Source of the DNA: Chitinophagaceae bacterium
GTDB lineage: Bacteria; Bacteroidota; Bacteroidia; Chitinophagales; Chitinophagaceae
Assembly: GCA_003456175.1 (NCBI GenBank)
Contig: DMPB01000031.1
Coordinates: 1 to 7,355 of the forward strand
Reading direction: 5' to 3'
Length of the DNA: 7,355 bases
The first letter of the stretch is position 1. Each line of letters opens with the position of its first letter. Under the pieces are notes generated by a model. It was not told the origin of the DNA, made no database searches, and was given only the letters and a program-made list of their open reading frames with translations. A program made the translations under genes and the position numbers. Below are positions 1-6,027 of the stretch, one piece after another.

Positions 1-707
1 TGGTGTAGTAGTTTATTGTGTAGAGATGTTTTGTTGAAAATGTCGTACGTGTGGTTGAAATCATAGTTGTTGATTTGTACCAGTTTCCACACATCTTCAC
101 TACTCCAGTCGTAGATCGGGAATGCACGATAAGCATTTTTGAACTCCGCGTGGGTGGTTACAAAAGCATCATTCTTCTTGGTGGCAATCACTCGGTAACG
201 TCGTAAGCTTTCTTGGGTGCGAATGCCTGTGAGGTAGACTACTTTTCCGTGTTCTGGGCCATAAGCCGAACTCATCCAATCTTGAAACGACTGTCCGAAA
301 ACAAAAGTTGGATGCGAGGTGATACCATAAGACGGTAAAGCTCTTACCCACAAGTCTTTTTCTTCAGGGTGCCAACAATACCAATAAGGCTGATCATTGC
401 TGCAAGCATTTCTATGTTTTACAGGCAAGCAGTACCACTCTAAAAATACATCGGGGTTGTTCCGTACACGCTCTACATACTCAACGGTTGTTGGGTGTAT
501 GGCTTCTTCGTCAACAAAAATGGCATGTACTGGTAGCTTGTTGAGTTCTCTAGCTACTTCAATGGTGAGGTTGAGAACGGCCGTACTGTCTTTGCCACCG
601 GAAAACGATACAATAACTTTATCGTAGTTCCGGTAGCAGAAACGTACCCGCTCTTTGGCGGCCTCGTACACATCTTGGTCGAGGTACCGCTTTTGGCGGA
701 CTTTCAT
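1..707 (-). CDS. PAPS reductase-like PP-loop ATPase (IbrA-like), C-terminus cut by window edge
   Basis: This is the N-terminal 235 residues of a phosphoadenosine-phosphosulfate reductase family protein; it runs off the left edge without a stop codon. The PP-loop that binds ATP or an adenylated nucleotide is SFSGGKDST at residues 34-42. Further family signatures are GIRTQES at 161-167 and the PIYDWSSEDVW stretch near 197-207, which matches the usual P-x-x-D-W-x-x-x-D-V-W signature. A Cys-Trp-His at 111-113 follows an aromatic-rich stretch. The start is the ATG at 707, because an in-frame TAA (the stop of the cupin gene) lies 27 bases upstream. No Shine-Dalgarno sequence is visible. It is the last visible gene of the ParB-cupin-PAPS operon. 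Phage members of this family are common and often sit beside ParB-like genes, as in IbrA/IbrB of E. coli. Their substrate is not settled, and assimilatory sulfate reduction is unlikely in a phage operon. The family call is secure; the function is not. Confidence 0.9.
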   Translation of the reverse strand, partial: MKVRQKRYLDQDVYEAAKERVRFCYRNYDKVIVSFSGGKDSTAVLNLTIEVARELNKLPVHAIFVDEEAIHPTTVEYVERVRNNPDVFLEWYCLPVKHRNACSNDQPYWYCWHPEEKDLWVRALPSYGITSHPTFVFGQSFQDWMSSAYGPEHGKVVYLTGIRTQESLRRYRVIATKKNDAFVTTHAEFKNAYRAFPIYDWSSEDVWKLVQINNYDFNHTYDIFNKTSLHNKLLH

Positions 708-734
708 GGGGTTTGGATATTGGTTTAAAACGGG

Positions 735-1439
735 TTATTGGGTGCGGATAGCATCAATATGTTTGGCAGAAACACCATCTACAATCGTTCTGTTAATCAT
801 AGGGTGTTCTTCATCTTTAGGACCAAAATCGCTATCGGGGTGATATGCGATCACATCCATGGTAGAGGTATCTGTTTTAAAACAGTGTGGGCCATCCGTA
901 TGAATGATAAAGATGGTACCTGGCACGAGTGGAATTTTACCGTAAGGGGTAACACATTCTCCAGCCCCACGAATTACTACACCCACTCTGATGGATGGAT
1001 GCGTGTGCATGGTTTGATAAATACCGGGTGGAAAATGTAAGTGGTTAAGGCATGCATCGCCAAACTTTACGGGTGGTATCAATAGCGAATCGGTGCAACC
1101 ATCAATGTATTTGAGGCGCCCTTTTTCTTCTACTGGTCCACCAATGAGTAACACACCATGAAAGTTTTGGCGTTCAATAATGATGGCTTTGGCAGCACTG
1201 TTGCCGGTAATGGTGTAACCGTTCACAACAGATGCATAATAACCTTTCGGTAAATGGTGTACTGCATCGCCATGAATAGTGCTGCTACCCTCAAATTGGT
1301 AGATGAAGTAGGTACTACCCTCTTTTGTTAAGAAAGTTTGTTGCCCTACCAAAGCATGTAATCGGGTTGGAAAGGTGTCGGTAGAATGGTCGGCTAATAG
1401 TCCACCATGCCACTGAAAGGCTGAAAAAGCTGGGTTCAT
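735..1439 (-). CDS. Bicupin-like protein with a metal-binding C-terminal cupin
   Basis: A 234-residue protein with two beta-rich halves. The C-terminal half looks like a working cupin: motif 1 has HTHPS at residues 145-149 (H145, H147) followed by RVGVVIRGAGEC ending near 162, and motif 2 is PLVPGTIFIIHTDGPHCF, with H180 and H185 as possible ligands. The N-terminal half (about residues 40-80) has a cupin-like rhythm but no clear HxH motif, so it is probably a degenerate first barrel. There is no signal peptide or membrane segment, so it should be cytoplasmic. Cupins bind a divalent metal and include dioxygenases, isomerases and sugar-binding proteins; the sequence does not show which applies here. 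It starts 12 bases after the ParB-like stop and ends 27 bases before the PAPS-reductase-like start, so the three are probably co-transcribed. The cupin fold is fairly sure, the reaction unknown. Confidence 0.75.
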   Translation of the reverse strand: MNPAFSAFQWHGGLLADHSTDTFPTRLHALVGQQTFLTKEGSTYFIYQFEGSSTIHGDAVHHLPKGYYASVVNGYTITGNSAAKAIIIERQNFHGVLLIGGPVEEKGRLKYIDGCTDSLLIPPVKFGDACLNHLHFPPGIYQTMHTHPSIRVGVVIRGAGECVTPYGKIPLVPGTIFIIHTDGPHCFKTDTSTMDVIAYHPDSDFGPKDEEHPMINRTIVDGVSAKHIDAIRTQ

Positions 1440-1451
1440 ATGATAATTGGG

Positions 1452-2057
1452 TTAAGACACGTCTATGTCTTCAATAAGCCACATCATAGCATCCTCAAGC
1501 TTTTCCAAATTGTTTTCTTCTTTAATGAAATTGAGCGCTTTGGTTAATTTGGTTTTGTTGTCGTGCAGCATTGTTAGTTCAAATACTGCATAATCGTCGT
1601 GGGTTGCCGATGGTTTGCTACTAGGCTCTTTTGAAGCTGGTTCCGTTGGCAACAGGTCAGGAATGTCGATATTGAGTTCAACACCCTTTAGTTTGATGCC
1701 CCAATCTTTGATTTGAGCACCCCAATCATCATTTAATAATTGGATATCCCACACCCCCGAGTGATTGTTATCCAACAAAACGAATTTTTCGCGTTGTTCC
1801 TCGGTAAGTGTATCTCCGTAGATGATCCAGTTACTGGGGATGGTTTCATAGCCAAGCTCAAGCAAGGCTTTGTACCGTTGTTCACCAGCAAGCAACATCA
1901 TGTTTTTACGAGAGTGCACCACCAAGGGGTTTACCGTCATGATCTCGGGGTCATGTTTGAGCGACTTCACCAGGTCGTCAAAATCATGTGGAGCAATGCT
2001 CCGAGGGTTTTTCGGATTAATCGAAACGAGGGATAGTGGGATTTCTTTGGTTGCCAT
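1452..2057 (-). CDS. ParB/Spo0J-like N-terminal domain protein (IbrB-like)
   Basis: A 201-residue protein whose first ~100 residues form a ParB N-terminal-like domain. Visible signatures are IPLSLVSINPKNPRSI at residues 6-21, NPLVV at 43-47, and LAGEQRYKALLELGYETIP at 56-74, which corresponds to the G-x-x-R-x-x-A-L nucleotide-binding motif of ParB/sulfiredoxin-fold proteins. A linker rich in Pro, Ser and Lys (about 134-152) leads to a C-terminal acidic helical segment (about 165-200). No central helix-turn-helix like that of chromosomal ParB is evident, so a centromere-binding partition role is unlikely, and no ParA gene is present. Proteins of this type are often paired with PAPS-reductase-like proteins in phages (IbrB/IbrA type), as here. 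The start at 2057 has no Shine-Dalgarno sequence but a TAGATTTG box lies a few bases upstream. It is the first gene of its operon. Confidence 0.85.
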   Translation of the reverse strand: MATKEIPLSLVSINPKNPRSIAPHDFDDLVKSLKHDPEIMTVNPLVVHSRKNMMLLAGEQRYKALLELGYETIPSNWIIYGDTLTEEQREKFVLLDNNHSGVWDIQLLNDDWGAQIKDWGIKLKGVELNIDIPDLLPTEPASKEPSSKPSATHDDYAVFELTMLHDNKTKLTKALNFIKEENNLEKLEDAMMWLIEDIDVS

Positions 2058-2064
2058 CGTGACG

Positions 2065-2072
2065 CAAATCTA
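2065..2072 (-). promoter_or_regulatory. Candidate -7 box for the ParB-cupin-PAPS operon
   Basis: Read on the minus strand this is TAGATTTG, a full match to the Bacteroidota -7 consensus TAnnTTTG. It ends only about 7 bases before the ParB-like ATG, so the transcript would be nearly leaderless. No good TTG -33 element lies at the usual distance, which lowers confidence. Confidence 0.35.
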
Positions 2073-2126
2073 TAACACAATGTTGTTAATTTGTTTCATT
2101 TCGCTAAAAAAATTAGTATAGATTTG
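2065..2126. repeat. 10-bp perfect inverted repeat with 42-bp spacer
   Basis: CAAATCTATA at 2065-2074 and its exact reverse complement TATAGATTTG at 2117-2126. Each arm contains a TAnnTTTG -7-like box reading outward, one toward the ParB-like gene and one toward the hairpin at 2156-2183. It could be a pair of divergent promoters or an operator; it is too widely spaced for a terminator. Confidence 0.5.
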
Positions 2127-2155
2127 TATTCCATAGGATTCATAGTAGGCACAAT

Positions 2156-2183
2156 AAAGCCCCTTCATTCTTGGAGGGGCTTT
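2156..2183 (-). terminator. Rho-independent-type terminator downstream of the AbiH gene
   Basis: An 11-pair stem (2156-2166 with 2173-2183, one G-U wobble) around a 6-base loop; the core is GCCCC/GGGGC. On the minus strand the stem is followed by TTTATT, and on the plus strand by TTTGG, so it fits termination of minus-strand transcription from the AbiH gene (stop at 2235) better. It also separates that gene from the ParB operon. Confidence 0.7.
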
Positions 2184-2195
2184 GGTAACATTTGT

Positions 2196-2209
2196 ATTGC
2201 AAAATTCTT
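2196..2209. repeat. Left copy of 14-base imperfect direct repeat flanking the AT-rich block
   Basis: ATTGCAAAATTCTT matches ATTGCACAATTCTT at 6000-6013 in 13 of 14 positions and in the same orientation. The two copies bracket the AT-rich accessory block almost exactly. It could be a trace of how that block was inserted (a target duplication or att-like core), or chance in AT-rich DNA. Confidence 0.35.
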
Positions 2210-2234
2210 GCAGTATTAACCATCTATGAAATAA

Positions 2235-3356
2235 CTACTGTCCTTTAGTTTCAAGAAATTCCTTTTGAGGTATATTTTTTTTTCTATCGAATGGGATAAT
2301 AATTTGATTAGCTATATCCTGATCTTTAAAATATTTCATTAAGCTCATGCGCTTAGTTTTGTAATCTTTTAGATTATCACCATTCTTGTCATAATGAAAT
2401 ATATTAAATCCACAAATTTTTTCATGATTGACAATTTCCGATAAGATATCTTGATCACTTTTTCCTAATGAATGACCAATACTAAAAACTTGAAATCTCC
2501 CACTATTTAAAAATTGTCTTAACTGAAATAAATAATAGTTATTAGAATACTGTTCGTATTTAAAATGCTGTGATAACTCCAAGTTTTCCTTATCAATGAT
2601 TGAATTATAGACTATACTGTTTATGTTGGAATATCCCATAATTACGGAACTGTAATCATTAATATTTCCATGTATGAAAATTTCTATAAAACCTCCTTTT
2701 AAATAGCTCGATGTTGTATTGGTGTAGTTGAAGTTAAGTATACAAATGTTATCTATTTCTTCCCTTTCAATATAATCATTATTTTCCTCAATAGAATGAA
2801 TTCCAAATCCAAAAAGATCTGTGCTAGGACGCAAGTCGTTAACTATTAGAGGCCACTTAAATAATTCCTCCATTTCCCTGATTGGTTCATGTTGATTCAA
2901 TTCCTTTAACTGTGATAAATAATCAATGAAATACTTTTTAATATTCGTAAGGCTTTGATTCAATTGTATAATCTCATCGGCAACACTGTCTATAATAATT
3001 TTCCCATTCTGAGATACTATTTTTGACAATGCATCGAAGTACTCTATTTCAATGTCCACCCACTTAGTATATGATTTTCGAACTAGTAAAAGAAAGAATG
3101 GGTCTTTACTATCTATTCCGAAATACTTATAATCCTCTGACGAAAATAAACTCAATAATTGCCCATTTGAGTTTAGTTCTATTAATCTATTTAAGTTATT
3201 TACATTTTTTATTGACAGAAATTCGTCCTCATAATCACTCTGATTCTTCAATTTACCAATAACCTCATTAAAGTAAGCAACAATAAATTGATCATATCTT
3301 GTTTCATACCCATGTGCAAGATCAAATCCATTTCCGATAATAATCAGTCTATTCAT
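2235..3356 (-). CDS. AbiH family abortive infection protein
   Basis: A 373-residue protein of the bacteriophage abortive infection AbiH family. The N-terminus carries the family hallmark IIIGNGFDLAHG at residues 5-16, followed by T19-R20-Y21 and F24. Later signatures are LNFNYTNT at 207-214, IHGN at 228-231 and FSIGHSLGKSDQDIL at 291-305. The length is near that of other AbiH proteins. There is no signal peptide or membrane helix, so it is cytoplasmic. Family members were first described as phage-resistance proteins of Lactococcus; the mechanism is not settled. The spacing of a glycine-rich N-terminal motif, an F-N-Y motif, an H-G motif and a G-H-S-L-x-x-x-D motif recalls SIR2-like proteins (inference). 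The ATG at 3356 sits directly before the hallmark. It is divergent from the plus-strand gene at 3439 and ends before a terminator. Codon use is strongly AT-rich compared with the flanking phage genes. Confidence 0.9.
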   Translation of the reverse strand: MNRLIIIGNGFDLAHGYETRYDQFIVAYFNEVIGKLKNQSDYEDEFLSIKNVNNLNRLIELNSNGQLLSLFSSEDYKYFGIDSKDPFFLLLVRKSYTKWVDIEIEYFDALSKIVSQNGKIIIDSVADEIIQLNQSLTNIKKYFIDYLSQLKELNQHEPIREMEELFKWPLIVNDLRPSTDLFGFGIHSIEENNDYIEREEIDNICILNFNYTNTTSSYLKGGFIEIFIHGNINDYSSVIMGYSNINSIVYNSIIDKENLELSQHFKYEQYSNNYYLFQLRQFLNSGRFQVFSIGHSLGKSDQDILSEIVNHEKICGFNIFHYDKNGDNLKDYKTKRMSLMKYFKDQDIANQIIIPFDRKKNIPQKEFLETKGQ

Positions 3357-3381
3357 AAAAGTTATTACATTCAGTTATAGG

Positions 3382-3389
3382 TATATTTG
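3382..3389 (+). promoter_or_regulatory. Candidate -7 box for the plus-strand gene at 3439
   Basis: TATATTTG matches the Bacteroidota -7 consensus TAnnTTTG exactly and lies in the 82-base divergent region between the AbiH gene and the plus-strand gene. It would give a leader of about 40-45 bases. A convincing TTG -33 element is not visible; TTA at 3362-3364 is the nearest candidate. Confidence 0.35.
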
Positions 3390-3438
3390 CAATTTTAATT
3401 TGGAAACTATGTGATTTTAATAATTTAAATTCAAAAAT

Positions 3439-4080
3439 ATGTCTGATGATTTAACAACTCTGGCCGGTGAAATACTTCATTACAGATTTGCCTCTGAATT
3501 CCAAATTCATTGCGCTAAAGAAGGATACGATGTTCAATTTTATTTTTTTAAAAAAAGAAATGAACCATATTTTGATGCATCTGTCGAGTGTGAGACAAAA
3601 GATAACATAAAAGTTTGCAGATATATACAATTTAAAGGTAAGTATGCTGGTAAATGTAGTTCAAGTGATTTAATCATTAAATCTGGGAACCATTTTGAAG
3701 CAATTTCTGCCAAGAAACCTTATGACACCATTAAAGTAATACAAAATAAGAATATAAACCCATTGACTGGGAAATCGAAAATAACCATTACCGATGAAAA
3801 TTACGATGTGAACAATCAGACAGACTACCCAGGCTGTGTAATCGTAATTAATCCAAATATTGATGATATGGACGATTTAGATTCTTTTATTAAGAAATAT
3901 GACCCTTTGTTACATAGTTTTAAATATTACTTCACAGATCATTATGTTTTACAAAAAAAGAAAATTGAGAAAAAATTGGAAAATGAGCAAAAAGAGATAA
4001 AGATTTCAGACATGGAAAAGTGTAAAAACTTTGATTCATTGTTTGAGCTTCTTTTTAGAAGTGAATTTAAACGTTCCTAA
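3439..4080 (+). CDS. Unknown protein, possible PD-(D/E)xK-like nuclease fold
   Basis: A 213-residue protein that I do not recognise, and the only plus-strand gene in the window. The first ~70 residues have a helix containing E11, then beta-rich segments with D46 (PYFDASVEC) and Q64-x-K66 (YIQFKGKY). The order E...D...QxK is what Mrr-like members of the PD-(D/E)xK nuclease superfamily show, so a nuclease fold is possible but rests on motif spacing only. The middle (about 85-140) holds SAKKPYDTIKVIQNK and a hydrophobic strand CVIVINP at 133-139. Residues 170-190 are Lys/Glu-rich and probably coiled coil. There is no signal peptide or membrane segment. It is divergent from the AbiH gene (82 bases apart) and convergent with the gene ending at 4120 (39 bases apart). 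Its AT-rich composition matches the accessory block. The start is the first ATG after a stretch of AT-rich leader; no Shine-Dalgarno sequence is seen. Confidence 0.8.
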   Translation: MSDDLTTLAGEILHYRFASEFQIHCAKEGYDVQFYFFKKRNEPYFDASVECETKDNIKVCRYIQFKGKYAGKCSSSDLIIKSGNHFEAISAKKPYDTIKVIQNKNINPLTGKSKITITDENYDVNNQTDYPGCVIVINPNIDDMDDLDSFIKKYDPLLHSFKYYFTDHYVLQKKKIEKKLENEQKEIKISDMEKCKNFDSLFELLFRSEFKRS

Positions 4081-4119
4081 AGTATCCTTCACAGGTATAA
4101 AAGATTGATACAAAAGAAT

Positions 4120-4677
4120 TCATAGTGATAAACATTGTTGTACAGGTATTTTATGTTTTATGCAATAGGATTCAGTAAATTCTTCAAAAGTTTTGCCTTC
4201 CATTTCGCTATAAATCTGTGATGCAATTGTTTCTATTAAATTGAAATACTCATCCTTTAAAAACTGAAATAGTTTTGCATCATAGGCTCTGGCCATCATC
4301 CTTGCACACTTTAGCTCCCTAAAAACTTTGAACCCTAGTCTAGCATAAACAAATTTCATAAAAAATTCTCTTACAAATTGAGGTTTTACATAATTATCCA
4401 TTACACATCTGTTAACTCCTAACATGTCAGCTAGTCTGTAAAACCATGCTTTATGAAAAATTGCTTCATATACCCTTGGTTCAGTTCGAATAACGTCACA
4501 AATTTTTGACTTCCCGTCACGAAGTTCTATTTCAAGCAAAATACGATCAAGATATTGGTTAGATTGCTTTTTTTGAATCTCGTTCTCTGGCCCAAAAAGC
4601 AATTTCATTACTTCTTGACTTTGATTCTTTTCCTCTTTAACCTTGTAATGAATGGTTTCAAAAGATTGATGTTTCAT
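4120..4677 (-). CDS. Unknown helical protein, weakly P63C-like, partner of the XRE-ImmA gene
   Basis: A 185-residue, charged and apparently mainly helical protein. From about residue 75 to 170 the order of features, namely WFYRLADMLGV, then a K-P-x-F segment, then FVYARLGFKVFRELK, then KLFQFLKDEYF and a closing E-x-F stretch, recalls my memory of the P63C domain found in phage-related proteins (F-Y-x-x-x-x-R-L, I-Y-x-x-L-x-x-G-V-L-x-E-L, L-K-x-H-L). The resemblance is weak and the usual proline-glycine pair after the R-L motif is absent. The first 60 residues show nothing recognisable. It begins 11 bases after the stop of the XRE-ImmA gene, so the two are almost certainly one operon. A toxin or effector controlled by XRE-ImmA is one reading; it is inference from gene order only. 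There is no signal peptide or membrane segment. Confidence 0.8.
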   Translation of the reverse strand: MKHQSFETIHYKVKEEKNQSQEVMKLLFGPENEIQKKQSNQYLDRILLEIELRDGKSKICDVIRTEPRVYEAIFHKAWFYRLADMLGVNRCVMDNYVKPQFVREFFMKFVYARLGFKVFRELKCARMMARAYDAKLFQFLKDEYFNLIETIASQIYSEMEGKTFEEFTESYCIKHKIPVQQCLSL

Positions 4678-4688
4678 AAGTTAATATT

Positions 4689-5876
4689 CTAATTAAAAAA
4701 AATCTTATTTTGATAATATTTTGCAAATTCTTCAGGCGAATTTGAATGCGACAATGAACCTAAAAGTGAAAACTGCAACTTATGCCAAGGAATACGAATA
4801 AATCTTGAATAGGTTGGGTATTGGTCAGGATTGTCATAACAATAATTATCATATATTATGCTATAATGTACGTTACTTTCAATAGCATAATTTTTAACAG
4901 CAATTGGATTTGATATGTTTTTAAGAACTTCATTCATTCGGTTACGAGGAAACATGTATTCTCTTGCAAATGCATTTGCTTTTTCCTCTTTATCACTCAT
5001 GAAATCATCATCATCAGTTACGTGTAAGCGACCTGACAATATATCATCCCAATCAAAAATTACATGATAAAGTTCATGAATCAATGTAAACCATAGCGTA
5101 GGATACTTTTTCCCAATGTCAGTGAGAACTATTGATGGTTTTCCATTTGCTTCAAATGTTATACCTCTAGCGCCTGAAAAGGAAGAAGATGGATGAATAA
5201 CTACTGTTATTCCCAGTTTGAACAAGTCCCTTATAAGTTTGATTAATCCATTTTCAGCATTTAAAGAATATGCTCTGATTTTGGGGAAGAATTCTTTTAA
5301 AGCTTCAACCTCATATGGATTGTTATTTGTGATTGAATTACAAATTTTTAAAGCCTTGTTTTTAAAATTTTTCTTAGGACGTGGATCTTTTAGGTTTGCT
5401 TTTATGCTACTAAATAGTCCATGAGATTTATCTAACTCAGCATATTCGTATATATCCCTTAATCCGAATACGCGTAAAATGCATTTTTCTATATGTCCGT
5501 AATCTTTTATTGAACTGATAATGCCATCTTTTTTAAGGGCATTTAGATTAAAGTTGTCAAGTATGAATGTTCTTTTTTTTAAATCCTCTAACTGCATCTG
5601 AGTTCCAATAGGTAAGTATGAAATGCATTCATTCAGAATTTCATCTGAACTTACCCTCAGAAAGTTTGCAATTTTTAAGATACTAACAGGATCAAGGTAT
5701 TTGAAATTTCCATCAAGGATAGCATTTATCGTTCTGAAATTCATTTCATATCCGTCCATAAATTGGTTTAATGTAATCCCAAGAAACTCTAATCTAGTCT
5801 CAAAATGTTGCCGTAGTAATGTTTTGTTTTGACCAGACTGTATTGCTCCATTAATTAGTTTGTCTATATCGTTCAT
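4689..5876 (-). CDS. XRE-type HTH / ImmA-IrrE metallopeptidase fusion
   Basis: A 395-residue protein combining a DNA-binding head with a zinc-peptidase domain. Residues ~24-82 resemble an XRE helix-turn-helix (LGITLNQFMDGYEMNFRTIN, then ILKIANFLRVSSDEIL). Residues ~205-315 are an ImmA/IrrE (peptidase M78) domain: the HELYH zinc motif is at 267-271 and the second conserved segment, KEEKANAFAREYMFP, is at 296-310. The catalytic H-E-x-x-H is intact. The open frame continues upstream to 6221, but that stretch crosses a terminator and overlaps the polymerase gene, so the ATG at 5876 just before the HTH is chosen. Such proteins cleave a repressor or act as both repressor and protease in phages, ICEs and toxin-antitoxin-like loci. 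A 13-bp palindrome upstream suggests autoregulation. The downstream 185-residue gene (11-base gap) is the likely partner. Confidence 0.9.
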   Translation of the reverse strand: MNDIDKLINGAIQSGQNKTLLRQHFETRLEFLGITLNQFMDGYEMNFRTINAILDGNFKYLDPVSILKIANFLRVSSDEILNECISYLPIGTQMQLEDLKKRTFILDNFNLNALKKDGIISSIKDYGHIEKCILRVFGLRDIYEYAELDKSHGLFSSIKANLKDPRPKKNFKNKALKICNSITNNNPYEVEALKEFFPKIRAYSLNAENGLIKLIRDLFKLGITVVIHPSSSFSGARGITFEANGKPSIVLTDIGKKYPTLWFTLIHELYHVIFDWDDILSGRLHVTDDDDFMSDKEEKANAFAREYMFPRNRMNEVLKNISNPIAVKNYAIESNVHYSIIYDNYCYDNPDQYPTYSRFIRIPWHKLQFSLLGSLSHSNSPEEFAKYYQNKIFFN

Positions 5877-5904
5877 GCTAAAATTTACTGTAAGTTTGCA
5901 AGAA

Positions 5905-5937
5905 TAAAGGTATTGATTATCAATGTATTTTGTGCAA
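5905..5937 (-). promoter_or_regulatory. Candidate promoter of the XRE-ImmA operon
   Basis: On the minus strand, TTG at 5935-5937 and TACCTTTA at 5905-5912 resemble the Bacteroidota -33 (TTG) and -7 (TAnnTTTG, one mismatch) elements. The 22-base spacing is slightly longer than usual. It lies between the terminator of the upstream operon and the ATG at 5876, where a promoter for this gene must be. Confidence 0.35.
5912..5924. promoter_or_regulatory. Palindromic operator candidate for the XRE-ImmA protein
   Basis: ATTGAT-T-ATCAAT is a perfect 13-bp palindrome with a 1-base centre, about 36 bases upstream of the XRE-ImmA start and between its candidate -33 and -7 elements. Short palindromes placed so are typical operators of XRE regulators that repress their own gene. 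Confidence 0.45.
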
Positions 5938-5941
5938 TTTA

Positions 5942-5973
5942 AAAAAAGTATTGCATAGCTGCAATACTTTTTT
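5942..5973. terminator. Bidirectional terminator after the polymerase X operon
   Basis: A perfect 14-base inverted repeat (5942-5955 with 5960-5973) with a 4-base loop. The core GTATTGCA/TGCAATAC is flanked by A and T tracts, so either strand shows a stem followed by at least six T residues. On the minus strand it follows the polymerase stop (6028) by about 55 bases and precedes the XRE-ImmA promoter, so it most likely ends the replication operon. Confidence 0.75.
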
Positions 5974-5999
5974 ATGCACATTGTGTGTATTATTACTTC

Positions 6000-6013
6000 A
6001 TTGCACAATTCTT
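6000..6013. repeat. Right copy of 14-base imperfect direct repeat flanking the AT-rich block
   Basis: ATTGCACAATTCTT, 13/14 identical to 2196-2209 in the same orientation. It lies in the short gap just after the polymerase stop codon at 6028, close to where the base composition changes. Its first nine bases also form an inverted repeat with TTGTGCAAT at 5930-5938. Confidence 0.35.
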
Positions 6014-6027
6014 TTATACTATCAATC

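Noticed and set aside
169..351. Minus-strand 60-residue open frame
   Set aside because: It is an alternative frame inside the PAPS-reductase-like gene, whose own frame is open to the window edge and carries the PP-loop.
738..1040. Plus-strand open frame of 100 residues
   Set aside because: It lies opposite the cupin gene, whose motifs are clear; the plus-strand translation shows no family signature.
1452..2057. Plasmid or chromosome partition function for the ParB-like gene
   Set aside because: There is no ParA gene, no evident central DNA-binding HTH, and no parS-like palindromes; the PAPS-reductase-like neighbour points to an IbrB-type protein.
1740..2121. Plus-strand open frames opposite the ParB-like gene
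   Set aside because: They are antisense to a protein with recognisable ParB motifs and have no plausible function or start signal.
4082..4111. Possible terminator between the convergent genes (GTATC ... GATAC)
   Set aside because: The stem is only five pairs with a 20-base loop and no T-tract.
2190..6013. Transposon or integrative element
   Set aside because: No transposase, integrase or terminal inverted repeats are present; only a short imperfect direct repeat and the composition change suggest insertion.
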